DNA of 64,000 bases, from NCBI GenBank assembly GCA_945881735.1, contig CAMCVF010000005.1:62001-126000 (forward strand). The letters are read 5' to 3'. The notes below the pieces were generated by a model. That model saw only the letters and a list, made by a program, of their open reading frames with translations, made no database searches and was not told the DNA's origin. How positions within the stretch are numbered: the stretch's first letter is position 1; each line of letters opens with the position of its first letter. The position numbers and the translations under genes were made by a program. The DNA is from Methylotenera oryzisoli. Its GTDB lineage: Bacteria > Pseudomonadota > Gammaproteobacteria > Burkholderiales > Methylophilaceae. This document shows positions 47,830 through 56,189 of this stretch, piece by piece.

Positions 47830-48777
47830 TTGAAAAAACTGTTCGTTTTTATTGTCATCACTACACTTTTTTTGGCAGCCTGTGGCGGTACTCAAACCGT
47901 TAAACCAATAACCGGCGGCTCCCAAGCCAGCGAACAACCCAGCTCTACTCCAGCAACTGGCGCAACAAAACCAGGTGGTTATTATTTAGATGATGGGCCA
48001 GATGACAACCCACCAAAAAATATCGATAGCATTCCAAACGCAGTGCCAAAAAACGAACCCTATTTGGCTCGTGCCATGAAGCCATACAAAGCATTAGGTG
48101 TAACATACACACCAATGACTGCGTGGCAACCTTACAAAGAGCGGGGCGTCGCATCTTGGTATGGCAAACGCTATCATGGCAAAAAAACAGCCAGCGGCGA
48201 AGTTTATGATATGTATAGCATGTCTGCCGCGCATACTACATTGCCATTGCCCAGCTACGTTAAAGTCACCAATCCTGCTAATGGCCGCTTTGTAATTGTG
48301 CGAGTCAATGACAGGGGTCCTTTTAAAAGTAATCGTCTAATCGATTTATCGTATGCGGCGGCGTATCAATTACGCTTTGCTTCTAGCGGCAGCAGTTTGG
48401 TGGAGGTAGAGGCGATAGACCCGAACAACACAGCCAGCTATATGCAAACCGCACCTGCCAATACGCCAATCATAACCCCAATTGCAAGCTCAGGCACTGT
48501 TCAAACCAAGCCATCAACCAGTGTAATCAATAGTCCAGCGGCAACAACACAATATTTTGTTCAAGCAGGTGCATTTAAAAATCAAGCCAACGCACAAGCA
48601 TTGCTTAAAAGAATTCAGTCATTAGAAATTGCACCAAATGTGGAGATTAACAGTGTGTATAATAATGATCTGTATCGTTTAAAACTTGGGCCTTATGACA
48701 ACAAGCCTGAAGCAGACATCGCCGCCGCTAATATTCGCAGACAGCTCAATTTACCCGCAATAACTCTAAACCAATAA
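47830..48777 (+). CDS. rlpA: septal-ring/endolytic transglycosylase lipoprotein RlpA
   Basis: Outer-membrane lipoprotein, 315 residues. The lipobox LFLAAC has lipidated Cys18. The double-psi beta-barrel domain (about 105-195) shows GVASWYGKRYHGKKTASGE with the conserved Tyr/His and a catalytic-type Asp in VRVNDRGPF. A C-terminal SPOR domain (about 238-315, QYFVQAGAFKNQANAQALL) targets denuded glycan at division sites. In Pseudomonas such proteins are lytic transglycosylases; activity here is inferred. The start codon is TTG at 47830, forced by the signal sequence. The rodA-rlpA-dacC order is conserved. Confidence 0.93.
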   Translation: MKKLFVFIVITTLFLAACGGTQTVKPITGGSQASEQPSSTPATGATKPGGYYLDDGPDDNPPKNIDSIPNAVPKNEPYLARAMKPYKALGVTYTPMTAWQPYKERGVASWYGKRYHGKKTASGEVYDMYSMSAAHTTLPLPSYVKVTNPANGRFVIVRVNDRGPFKSNRLIDLSYAAAYQLRFASSGSSLVEVEAIDPNNTASYMQTAPANTPIITPIASSGTVQTKPSTSVINSPAATTQYFVQAGAFKNQANAQALLKRIQSLEIAPNVEINSVYNNDLYRLKLGPYDNKPEADIAAANIRRQLNLPAITLNQ

Positions 48778-48778
48778 T

Positions 48779-49936
48779 ATGATCAATCTATTCAAACCCA
48801 TGCGTATATCACTGTATTTCTCATGCCTTTTCGCCTTACTTTTGGCACCCGTCATCAGCCTGGCGGAAGTAGCGCCACCTCCCTCTTTGGCTGTTAAAGC
48901 TTATTTGTTGCAAGATTTTAACAGCGGCACAGCGATTGCACAGTTCAAAAAAGATGAACGGATTGAACCCGCTTCATTAACCAAAATCATGACCGCATAC
49001 GTGGTATTTGATTCCATTCAGAAAGGCCATCTAAAGCTAAATCAAACCTTAACAGTCTCAGAAAAAGCATGGAAAGTGGAAGGCTCAAAAATGTTTATTG
49101 AGCCGAATAAACCCGTCACCGTGGACGAGCTTTTGCATGGCATGATTATTCAATCGGGCAATGACGCCTCAATTACCCTAGCGGAAGGTGTTGCTGGAGC
49201 TGAGGATCAATTTGCCGATATGATGAATAAACAAGCGGCAAAACTGGGCATGAAAAACACGCACTACATGAATGCAACAGGATTGCCTGATGCTAATCAT
49301 TACACCTCTGCCAGCGATTTAGCGTTATTAGCTACGGCTTTGATTCGCGATTTTCCACTAGAATATCGCCGTTTGTATTCAGTTAAAGAGTACACCTATA
49401 ACAACATCAAACAGCCTAACCGTAACCGTTTATTGTGGCTAGATGCCAACGTAGATGGAATGAAAACTGGCCATACTGAGTCTGCCGGATATTGCTTGAT
49501 TTCATCATCAAAACGTGGCGAAACGCGCTTAGTATCGGTGTTACTAGGCGCTGTCAGTGAAGCTATGCGAGCCACTGAAAGCCAAAAATTACTCAATTAT
49601 GGTTTTCAGTTTTATGAGTCAACCTTAGTTTATAAGCAAGGGCAGGTCATCAACACCCTTCGTGTTTACAAAGGACAAGATAAAACAACGGCAGCCACAG
49701 TTGCCAAAGATTTTTATCTAAACTTACCAAAAGGTGATTACGCAAAAGTAAAAGCCAGCATGACTAGCCAACAACCGTTAATCGCTCCGATTAAAGCAGG
49801 CCAAGTGGTTGGTAAAATCACCTTTAGCATGAATGGAAAAGTGATTAATACGCAAAATTTATTGGCTGCTACAACCGTTGAGCAAGCTGGATTCTTTGGC
49901 AGAATCGCTGATAACATTCGATTAATGTTGATGTAA
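48779..49936 (+). CDS. dacC: D-alanyl-D-alanine carboxypeptidase (PBP5/6 family)
   Basis: Low-molecular-weight PBP that removes the terminal D-Ala from pentapeptide stems. It is 385 residues. A signal peptide ends near residue 29. Active-site motifs are SLTKIMTAYV (SxxK), SGN in IIQSGNDASI and KTG in MKTGHTESAGYC. A C-terminal beta-rich domain and an amphipathic tail helix (FFGRIADNIRLMLM) for membrane association follow. It is the usual neighbour of ybeD, lipB and lipA. dacA would be an equally valid symbol. Confidence 0.95.
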   Translation: MINLFKPMRISLYFSCLFALLLAPVISLAEVAPPPSLAVKAYLLQDFNSGTAIAQFKKDERIEPASLTKIMTAYVVFDSIQKGHLKLNQTLTVSEKAWKVEGSKMFIEPNKPVTVDELLHGMIIQSGNDASITLAEGVAGAEDQFADMMNKQAAKLGMKNTHYMNATGLPDANHYTSASDLALLATALIRDFPLEYRRLYSVKEYTYNNIKQPNRNRLLWLDANVDGMKTGHTESAGYCLISSSKRGETRLVSVLLGAVSEAMRATESQKLLNYGFQFYESTLVYKQGQVINTLRVYKGQDKTTAATVAKDFYLNLPKGDYAKVKASMTSQQPLIAPIKAGQVVGKITFSMNGKVINTQNLLAATTVEQAGFFGRIADNIRLMLM

Positions 49937-49951
49937 TGATTGACTAAAATT

Positions 49952-50230
49952 ATGGCAGAACAACCAACAAAACCAGAAACTTTAATCGAATTTCCCTGTT
50001 ATTTTCCGATTAAAGTTATGGGCGAAACGCATCAGCATTTTACGCAAGAAATGGTGAAAGCAATTCGCCATTTGTTGCCTGATTTTGATGAATCAAGCAT
50101 TGAAATGCGTGGCAGTTCTGGTGGCAAATACATTAGCTTAACTTGCTCGGTTTATGTCACCTCCAAACCGCAATTAGATGATATTTATCGCGCCTTAACA
50201 TCGCACCCCATGGTAAAAGTTGTCCTTTAA
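49952..50230 (+). CDS. ybeD: YbeD/DUF493 family protein
   Basis: A small cytoplasmic protein of 92 residues with the DUF493 pattern: [15 protein letters not shown] at the start, [28 protein letters not shown] in the middle, and an end MVKVVL. The fold is a ferredoxin-like ACT-type domain; function is not established, although it is nearly always between dacA/C and lipB. The open frame starts with TTG at 49940; the ATG at 49952 is used because it matches the family start. lipB follows after 2 bases. Confidence 0.9.
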   Translation: MAEQPTKPETLIEFPCYFPIKVMGETHQHFTQEMVKAIRHLLPDFDESSIEMRGSSGGKYISLTCSVYVTSKPQLDDIYRALTSHPMVKVVL

Positions 50231-50232
50231 CC

Positions 50233-50862
50233 ATGCAAGTGCTTGGCCGCGATTTAGGTCGTACCGATTACCAAACCACATTGGCAGCCATGCAAGCTTT
50301 TACCACCAATCGCACTGCCGAAACCGCTGATGAATGCTGGCTAACCGAGCATGACAGCGTGTATACCTTAGGCTTAAATCGTCAAGGCACCCGATTCCCC
50401 GCCAATGCGATTCCAGTAGTGCCAGTCGACCGTGGAGGAAAAATTACTTATCATGGCATTGGCCAAGTGATTATTTATGTGCTGGTGGATTTAAAACGCC
50501 GTCAGTTGAATGTGCGCCAATTGGTTCAAATCATGGAGTCTTGCATGATTGAATTATTAGCCCGCTTTAATATTGATGCCGACACCAAAAAAGACGCGCC
50601 TGGTGTGTATGTGTGGTTAAACGGACAACAGCAAAAAATTGCCTCATTGGGTTTGCGCCTTAAGAATCAATGCAGTTATCATGGCCTTAGTTTAAATGTG
50701 GATATGGATTTAAGCCCATTTAGCGCCATAGACCCATGCGGTTTCGCTGGTTTGCAAATGACGCAAACCAAAGACTTGGGCATTGAGAAAACGCCGCAAG
50801 AACTCGGGCAAGCGTTACTGCAATTATTGAAGGAAAAATTAGCACATGACCGATTTAACTAG
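50233..50862 (+). CDS. lipB: octanoyltransferase
   Basis: Transfers octanoyl from acyl carrier protein to lipoyl domains, first step of endogenous lipoate synthesis. It is 209 residues. [20 protein letters not shown] is the acyl-site motif, with the catalytic Lys in [20 protein letters not shown] and the thioester-forming Cys in [10 protein letters not shown]. It overlaps lipA by 17 bases. Confidence 0.95.
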   Translation: MQVLGRDLGRTDYQTTLAAMQAFTTNRTAETADECWLTEHDSVYTLGLNRQGTRFPANAIPVVPVDRGGKITYHGIGQVIIYVLVDLKRRQLNVRQLVQIMESCMIELLARFNIDADTKKDAPGVYVWLNGQQQKIASLGLRLKNQCSYHGLSLNVDMDLSPFSAIDPCGFAGLQMTQTKDLGIEKTPQELGQALLQLLKEKLAHDRFN

Positions 50863-51835
50863 TATGGCCATAAACAATTCACCTAACAATAATATGCCCG
50901 CCAAAAAATTGGCAGGCGTTAAGCAAATTGATGCGGAAAAAACTGCACGTATTCCCATTAAAATTATCCCGCAGCCTATGCTACGCAAACCTGAGTGGAT
51001 TCGCATGAAAGTGCCTGATAGCACGCGCTTTCAAGAGATTAAGCAGGTACTGCGTGATAATAAATTGCACACGGTTTGTGAAGAAGCTAGCTGCCCAAAT
51101 ATTGGCGAATGCTTTAGTGGCGGCACCGCTACGTTTATGATTTTGGGGGATATTTGCACACGGCGCTGCCCGTTTTGCGATGTGGCACATGGAAAACCAC
51201 TCGCGCCAGATGTAAACGAACCCGAAAACCTAGCGCGCACCATTGCGCAAATGCGCCTTAAATATGTGGTGATTACTAGCGTTGACCGCGATGATTTAAA
51301 AGACGGCGGAGCACAACATTTTGTGGATTGCATCCGCGCCGTGCGCGCGGAATCGCCCGCCATTAAAATCGAAATCTTGGTGCCTGATTTTAGAGGTCGC
51401 TTAGAAGTTGCTTTGCATATTTTGCGTAACGCTCCACCAGATGTAATGAACCATAATCTGGAAACAGTTCCACGTTTGTATAAACAAGCACGACCCGGTT
51501 CAGATTACCAAAATTCATTGAGCTTACTCAAAGAATTTCATGCTATGTACCCAGATGTTCCGACTAAATCTGGCTTGATGCTTGGTCTAGGTGAAACGGA
51601 TGATGAAATTCTGCAAGTGATGCAAGATTTGCGAGCGCACAATGTAAGCATGCTGACCTTAGGTCAATATTTGCAGCCTAGCGTTCACCATTTACCAGTA
51701 ATGCGTTATCTTGAACCCGCGATTTTTGAGAGCTTAAAACAAAAAGCCGATGAAATGGGCTTTAATAATACCGCTAGCGGCCCCATGGTAAGAAGTAGTT
51801 ATCACGCCGATGCGCAAGCACAGCGAATCATATAA
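50846..51835 (+). CDS. lipA: lipoyl synthase
   Basis: Radical SAM enzyme that inserts two sulfurs into the octanoyl chain, 329 residues. The auxiliary cluster cysteines are in [16 protein letters not shown], and the radical SAM motif CxxxCxxC is in [28 protein letters not shown] supplies the C-terminal Arg-Ser-Ser ligand. It overlaps the lipB end; a second ATG at 50864 just after the lipB stop is an alternative. AAGGA lies about 12 bases before the first ATG. gshA follows after 35 bases. Confidence 0.97.
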   Translation: MTDLTSMAINNSPNNNMPAKKLAGVKQIDAEKTARIPIKIIPQPMLRKPEWIRMKVPDSTRFQEIKQVLRDNKLHTVCEEASCPNIGECFSGGTATFMILGDICTRRCPFCDVAHGKPLAPDVNEPENLARTIAQMRLKYVVITSVDRDDLKDGGAQHFVDCIRAVRAESPAIKIEILVPDFRGRLEVALHILRNAPPDVMNHNLETVPRLYKQARPGSDYQNSLSLLKEFHAMYPDVPTKSGLMLGLGETDDEILQVMQDLRAHNVSMLTLGQYLQPSVHHLPVMRYLEPAIFESLKQKADEMGFNNTASGPMVRSSYHADAQAQRII

Positions 51836-51870
51836 TCTGCACAAATGCCAAGCCTTAAATAAGGATTAAT

Positions 51871-53166
51871 ATGGTTCCACATTTAACAACCGCACTCAAT
51901 GGCCCGCTACTCAGCATAGAAAAGCGCATGCTAGAAGACATGCCTAAAATCGAGCACTGGTTCCGATCACAGTGGTTAGAATACGCCTCGCCTTTTTATG
52001 CTTCGGTAGATTTACGCAATGCGGGTTTTAAACTAGCGCCTGTAGACACCAACTTATTTCCAGGCGGATTTAACAATCTGAATCCGGAATTTTTAAGCTT
52101 AAGTGTGCAAGCCGCACAAGTGGCTGTTGAAAAAATCTGTCCCGAAGCACATCGTTTAATGATTATTCCCGAAAACCACACCCGCAATACCTATTATTTG
52201 CGCAATGTGGTTGAGTTGGTGAATATTATGAAAGCCGCTGGTTTAGATGTACGCGTAGGGACTATTAACCCCGAAATTACTGAACCCACTAAGCTTGAAA
52301 CGCATGACGGTGAAAAACTTTTATTAGAACCAGTAGTGCGTGTTGGTAACCGCATCAAATTAACCAATAAAGAATTAGGCGATTTTGATAGCTGCGCGAT
52401 TTTGCTGAATAATGATTTGTCAGGCGGCGTGCCTGACATCCTTAAAAATCTAGAGCAAAATTTAATTCCGCCATTGCATGCAGGTTGGCACGTTAGACGA
52501 AAATCGCAACATTTCAAATCCTATAACCGCGTAGTAAGTGAATTTTCATTACTTTTAGGTATTGATGAATGGCTATTAAACCCTTACTTTGAAACCTGTG
52601 GTGAAATTGACTTTCATGCGCGTACGGGCGAAGAATGTCTGGCGTTAAAAGTAGAACAATTACTCACCAAAATAAAAGCAAAATATGCCGAATATGGTGT
52701 GACGCAAGAGCCGTTTGTGATTGTAAAAGCCGATGCAGGCACTTACGGCATGGGCATTATGACGGTTAAATCGCCAGAAGATGTACGTGATTTAAATCGC
52801 AAAGCGCGCAATAAAATGTCGGTAATTAAAGAAGGCCAGCAAGTGTCTGAGGTGATTATTCAGGAAGGCGTTTACACCTTTGAAAGTATTAACGACGCTG
52901 TGGCTGAACCTGTTGTATATATGATGGATCATTTTGTGATTGGCGGTTTTTACCGCGTGCACACTGGCCGTGCAATTGATGAAAATTTAAATGCCCCTGG
53001 TTCCCATTTTGAGCCTTTAGCATTTGAAAAGCCTTGTAGCCTACCTAGCTGTACAGGTTCGCCAGACATTGTGCCTAATCGCTTTTATGCCTACGGCGTA
53101 GTGGCACGCTTGGCCTTATTGGCCGCCGCGATTGAGTTGCAAGAATTAGACCCTTTAAATAACTAA
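51871..53166 (+). CDS. gshA: glutamate-cysteine ligase, ferroox/betaproteobacterial GshA type
   Basis: First step of glutathione synthesis. The 431-residue sequence is not the E. coli GshA type. It matches the separate GshA family found in betaproteobacteria and Acidithiobacillus, with PVDTNLFPGGFNNL, IPENHTRNTYYL, KADAGTYGMGIMTVK and VVYMMDHFVIGGFYRVHTG. The glycine-rich KADAGTYGMG and following segment suggest an ATP-grasp fold. gshB is 6 bases downstream, which supports the assignment. AAGGA precedes the ATG. Confidence 0.93.
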   Translation: MVPHLTTALNGPLLSIEKRMLEDMPKIEHWFRSQWLEYASPFYASVDLRNAGFKLAPVDTNLFPGGFNNLNPEFLSLSVQAAQVAVEKICPEAHRLMIIPENHTRNTYYLRNVVELVNIMKAAGLDVRVGTINPEITEPTKLETHDGEKLLLEPVVRVGNRIKLTNKELGDFDSCAILLNNDLSGGVPDILKNLEQNLIPPLHAGWHVRRKSQHFKSYNRVVSEFSLLLGIDEWLLNPYFETCGEIDFHARTGEECLALKVEQLLTKIKAKYAEYGVTQEPFVIVKADAGTYGMGIMTVKSPEDVRDLNRKARNKMSVIKEGQQVSEVIIQEGVYTFESINDAVAEPVVYMMDHFVIGGFYRVHTGRAIDENLNAPGSHFEPLAFEKPCSLPSCTGSPDIVPNRFYAYGVVARLALLAAAIELQELDPLNN

Positions 53167-53172
53167 AAAAAC

Positions 53173-54129
53173 ATGAAATTTCTTTTTATTCTAGACCCAA
53201 TCAATAGCCTTAAAAGCTATAAAGACACCAGCATCGCCATTATGCGTGAGGTGGCTAAACGCGGTCACAGACTTTATGTTTGCCAGCAGAGTGACGTTTT
53301 TTTACGCAATCAATTGGTTAAAGTAAATGCCTGTGCGTTTACTTTCAGTAAAGGCGAAAAATGGTATGAGCTAGGTGAAAGCCAAGAGTTATTACCTAGC
53401 GAATTTAGCGCTGTTTTAATGCGTAAAGATCCACCATTTGATAACGAATATTTGTACAGCACCTATTTATTGGAACTAGCCAGCAATCAGGGCGCACGTG
53501 TTTTGAATAACCCATCTGCGATTCGTGGCTGGAACGAAAAACTATCAATCGCCAAATTTGCACAATTTACGCCAGAATTTTTAGTTACCGCTAGTGATAA
53601 TTTGATTCGCTTATTTTTAGCGGAACATAAAGACATTATCGTCAAACCGCTAGACGGCATGGGCGGTACTGGCATTTTTAGACTAACTGAAACCGACCCT
53701 AATATTGGCGCCATTTTAGAAACAGCCACAAAATTTGGCACCCAAACCATTATGGCACAGCGCTATTTAACCGCTATTTTGCAGGGCGATAAACGCATTA
53801 TCGTGATTAATGGCGAACCATTACCATATGCCTTAGCGCGCATTCCTAAGTCGGGTGAAACGCGTGGTAACTTAGCCGCAGGCGGCACAGGCGTTGTGCA
53901 TCCATTAGGCGCGCGCGATTTAGAAATTGCAAAAACAGTGGGCCCAACACTTAAACAAGAAGGCTTATTTTTAGTTGGGCTTGATGTGATTGGTGATTAC
54001 TTAACCGAAATTAATGTGACTAGCCCCACCGGCATGGTAGAAATTGCCGCACAAACTGCTAGCCTTAGTTTAGCGTGCAATCCTGCCGAAATTTTTATGA
54101 CCGCACTAGAAGGCATTTGCCAGCCATAA
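53173..54129 (+). CDS. gshB: glutathione synthetase
   Basis: ATP-grasp ligase adding glycine to gamma-glutamylcysteine, 318 residues. MKFLFILDPINSLKSYKDTS is the conserved start. MRKDPPFDNEYLYSTY, the ATP-grasp loop VKPLDGMGGTGIF, and RGNLAAGGTG with EINVTSPTG near the C-terminus are family marks. It pairs with gshA. apbE follows after 24 bases. Confidence 0.97.
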   Translation: MKFLFILDPINSLKSYKDTSIAIMREVAKRGHRLYVCQQSDVFLRNQLVKVNACAFTFSKGEKWYELGESQELLPSEFSAVLMRKDPPFDNEYLYSTYLLELASNQGARVLNNPSAIRGWNEKLSIAKFAQFTPEFLVTASDNLIRLFLAEHKDIIVKPLDGMGGTGIFRLTETDPNIGAILETATKFGTQTIMAQRYLTAILQGDKRIIVINGEPLPYALARIPKSGETRGNLAAGGTGVVHPLGARDLEIAKTVGPTLKQEGLFLVGLDVIGDYLTEINVTSPTGMVEIAAQTASLSLACNPAEIFMTALEGICQP

Positions 54130-54153
54130 TCAAATCACGCTATAGTGGAAATT

Positions 54154-55197
54154 ATGCGCTTACTTTCAATACTTGCCTTTTGTTTACTCCTCACATCTTG
54201 CTCTAGACCAGAACCCATTCATAATACGCAAAGTTACGTCTTTGGTACGCTAGTCGACATTACGATTTATGGTGAAACTGAAGAGGTAGCGCAAGAGTTA
54301 TCCGGTGAAATAATTCGTGATTTTCAAGAATTGCATAACCGCTTGCATGCTTGGCGAGCTAGTGAAATTAATACTCTTAATATTGCGTTCAAACGTAACA
54401 ATCTACCCGCCACCGTTAGGCCCGATGTTGCCGCCATTATTTCAGATGCCACTGCACTTTCTATTCAATCTAAAGGCGCTTTTAACCCTGCCATTGGCGC
54501 CTTGATTAATTATTGGGGATTTCAAAGCGATGAGTTGAAACCCGTTCAGATTGATGATCTTAAAATAAAAGAGTTATTAAGCCATAACCCACAAATGATT
54601 GATATTTCGATTAAAAATGGCAAGGCAGCCAGCACAAATCCGCATGTTCAGTTAGACTTAGGTGGTTATGTGAAAGGCTTTGCCCTAGATAGCGCCTTAC
54701 AAACTTTACGCCAGCACGGGGTTAGAAATGCCTTAATTAATGTCGGTGGTAATATAATTGCCTTAGGCCAGCATGGCGATAAACCATGGCGCGTAGGCAT
54801 TCAGCACCCTCGTAAACCCAGCGCAATTGCCACACTCGATTTAGAAAGCGGCTGGTCCATTGGAACCTCGGGCGATTATCAACGTTATTTTATTCTTAAA
54901 GATAAGCGCTATTGCCATATTATTGACCCTGCAACAGGCTACCCAGTGACAGGCGTACAAGCTGTTACCGTATTAATACCTCCACAAGCAAATGCAGGCA
55001 CATTATCCGATGTAGCCTCTAAACCAATTTTTATCGCGCAACCAAATCTACGTGCCGAAGTAGCTAAAGAGATGAATGTTGAAAATTTTATGGTGATAGA
55101 ATCAGACGTAAAAATTATCACGAGTAGTGCCATGGCCAAGCGCATTACCTGGACCGATGTGGCTACTGCAAAGTATGTTACGCAAATTCAACTTTAA
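54154..55197 (+). CDS. apbE: FAD:protein FMN transferase (ApbE) lipoprotein
   Basis: Covalently attaches FMN from FAD to Ser/Thr of exported flavoproteins such as RnfG/NqrC or FMN-bind proteins. It is 347 residues. The lipoprotein signal is LLLTSC with Cys16. YVFGTLVDITIYGE, LDLGGYVKGFALDSAL, NVGGNIIALG and IGTSGDYQRYF with CHIIDPATGYPV are the family motifs. The frame opens at GTG 54145; the ATG at 54154 fits the signal peptide. It overlaps the next gene by 23 bases and is followed by NusG_II and Gx family genes. No target flavoprotein gene is in this window. Confidence 0.94.
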   Translation: MRLLSILAFCLLLTSCSRPEPIHNTQSYVFGTLVDITIYGETEEVAQELSGEIIRDFQELHNRLHAWRASEINTLNIAFKRNNLPATVRPDVAAIISDATALSIQSKGAFNPAIGALINYWGFQSDELKPVQIDDLKIKELLSHNPQMIDISIKNGKAASTNPHVQLDLGGYVKGFALDSALQTLRQHGVRNALINVGGNIIALGQHGDKPWRVGIQHPRKPSAIATLDLESGWSIGTSGDYQRYFILKDKRYCHIIDPATGYPVTGVQAVTVLIPPQANAGTLSDVASKPIFIAQPNLRAEVAKEMNVENFMVIESDVKIITSSAMAKRITWTDVATAKYVTQIQL

Positions 55198-55588
55198 CTT
55201 TACAAAAAATCTTTTCCGCCAACACCCAAAGCCGTTAGCGGGTGATTGGCTCATTCTATTAATTGGCTTAATCAGTGTTATTTGGATGTTTCAGCAATTT
55301 TGGCAAACGGCACCCGCCAGCCAATTTAAAATCAGGCAAGGCAATCATATTGTTGGGATTTTTGATTTAAACCAAACTCGTGACTTAAGCATCAAAGGTG
55401 CGCGGGGTGAGTCACATATCAGCATAGAAAATGGTAAAGTACGATTTAAAAAATCGCCTTGTAACAATCAATATTGCGTTCACCAAGGTTGGTTAAATCG
55501 CGCAGGGCAGGTGGCCATTTGCCTGCCCAATCAAATTAGCCTGCAATTGTTGGGGGCAAAAAGCGCATATGATTCGCTCAATTATTAA
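55175..55588 (+). CDS. NusG domain II (NusG_II) membrane-anchored protein
   Basis: A 137-residue protein. A short N-terminus is followed by one membrane segment (about 24-42, DWLILLIGLISVIWMF) and a periplasmic beta domain. The domain ends with a Cys-rich motif, SPCNNQYCVHQGWLNRAG, then VAICLPNQI (Cys96, Cys101, Cys116), typical of the NusG_II family seen beside rnf and apbE genes. The family has no relation in function to the transcription factor NusG. The three cysteines suggest a metal or redox site, but that is inference. The longer frame from 55127 is rejected since it lies in apbE. It overlaps apbE and the Gx gene at both ends. Confidence 0.85.
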   Translation: MLRKFNFNFTKNLFRQHPKPLAGDWLILLIGLISVIWMFQQFWQTAPASQFKIRQGNHIVGIFDLNQTRDLSIKGARGESHISIENGKVRFKKSPCNNQYCVHQGWLNRAGQVAICLPNQISLQLLGAKSAYDSLNY

Positions 55589-56120
55589 AATTAGTACTAT
55601 CAAAGCGTTTAGCAAACGTACTATTGCGATTCGCACCACTTCAGAAGATCACCAAATCGCCCAATTGACCGCACTAGCAATTGGCCTGCATATGATAGAA
55701 GCGATTATTCCATCACCCTTACCTGGCGTTAAACCAGGTGTCGCCAATATCGTCACGTTATATGTGCTTTATCAATATGGCTTTAAAACAGCCGCATGGG
55801 TAAGTTTGCTACGAGTATTTGCCAGCAGCCTATTATTGGGTCAATTTTTATCACCCACTTTTATTTTAAGTTTAAGCGGCGCTTTATTCAGCCTGGGGTG
55901 CTTATGGATTGCCCAAAAATTGCCATCAAACCATTTTAGTGCTATCAGCTTAAGCATACTCGCCGCCTTCGCACATATTGCTGGCCAATTGTTGATAGTT
56001 AGATTTTGGCTAATTCCACACACAGGAATCGTTTACTTAATACCCATTTTTTGCCTAGCGGCGTTAGTATTTGGGTTGATTAATGGGTTAATTACTTTGA
56101 AACTAATAAATAAACAATAA
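55569..56120 (+). CDS. Gx transporter family / heptaprenyl diphosphate synthase component I-like membrane protein
   Basis: A polytopic membrane protein of 183 residues with about five hydrophobic segments. IAQLTALAIGLHMIEAIIPSPLPGVKPGVANIV is split across the conserved N-terminal region (read as LHMIEAIIPSPLP then GVKPGVANIV), the signature of the Hpre_diP_synt_I/Gx family, which resembles ECF substrate-binding components. The family name from heptaprenyl synthesis is probably misleading; members usually sit next to apbE and NusG_II genes, as here, with a 20-base overlap. Transported molecule unknown; a flavin or quinone precursor would suit the context, as inference only. Confidence 0.8.
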   Translation: MIRSIIKISTIKAFSKRTIAIRTTSEDHQIAQLTALAIGLHMIEAIIPSPLPGVKPGVANIVTLYVLYQYGFKTAAWVSLLRVFASSLLLGQFLSPTFILSLSGALFSLGCLWIAQKLPSNHFSAISLSILAAFAHIAGQLLIVRFWLIPHTGIVYLIPIFCLAALVFGLINGLITLKLINKQ

Positions 56121-56130
56121 AGTACTTGAT

Positions 56131-56171
56131 GCTAAAAAGCCATTTTCAACTATTAAAAATGGCTTTTTAGC
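56131..56171. terminator. strong bidirectional terminator
   Basis: A perfect 16-bp stem, GCTAAAAAGCCATTTT / AAAATGGCTTTTTAGC, with a 9-base loop lies between the convergent Gx gene (ends 56120) and pilY1 (ends 56190). A/T tracts within the stem supply a T-run on each strand, so it can stop transcription from both sides. Confidence 0.9.
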
Positions 56172-56189
56172 TTAAATAATTACAACATA

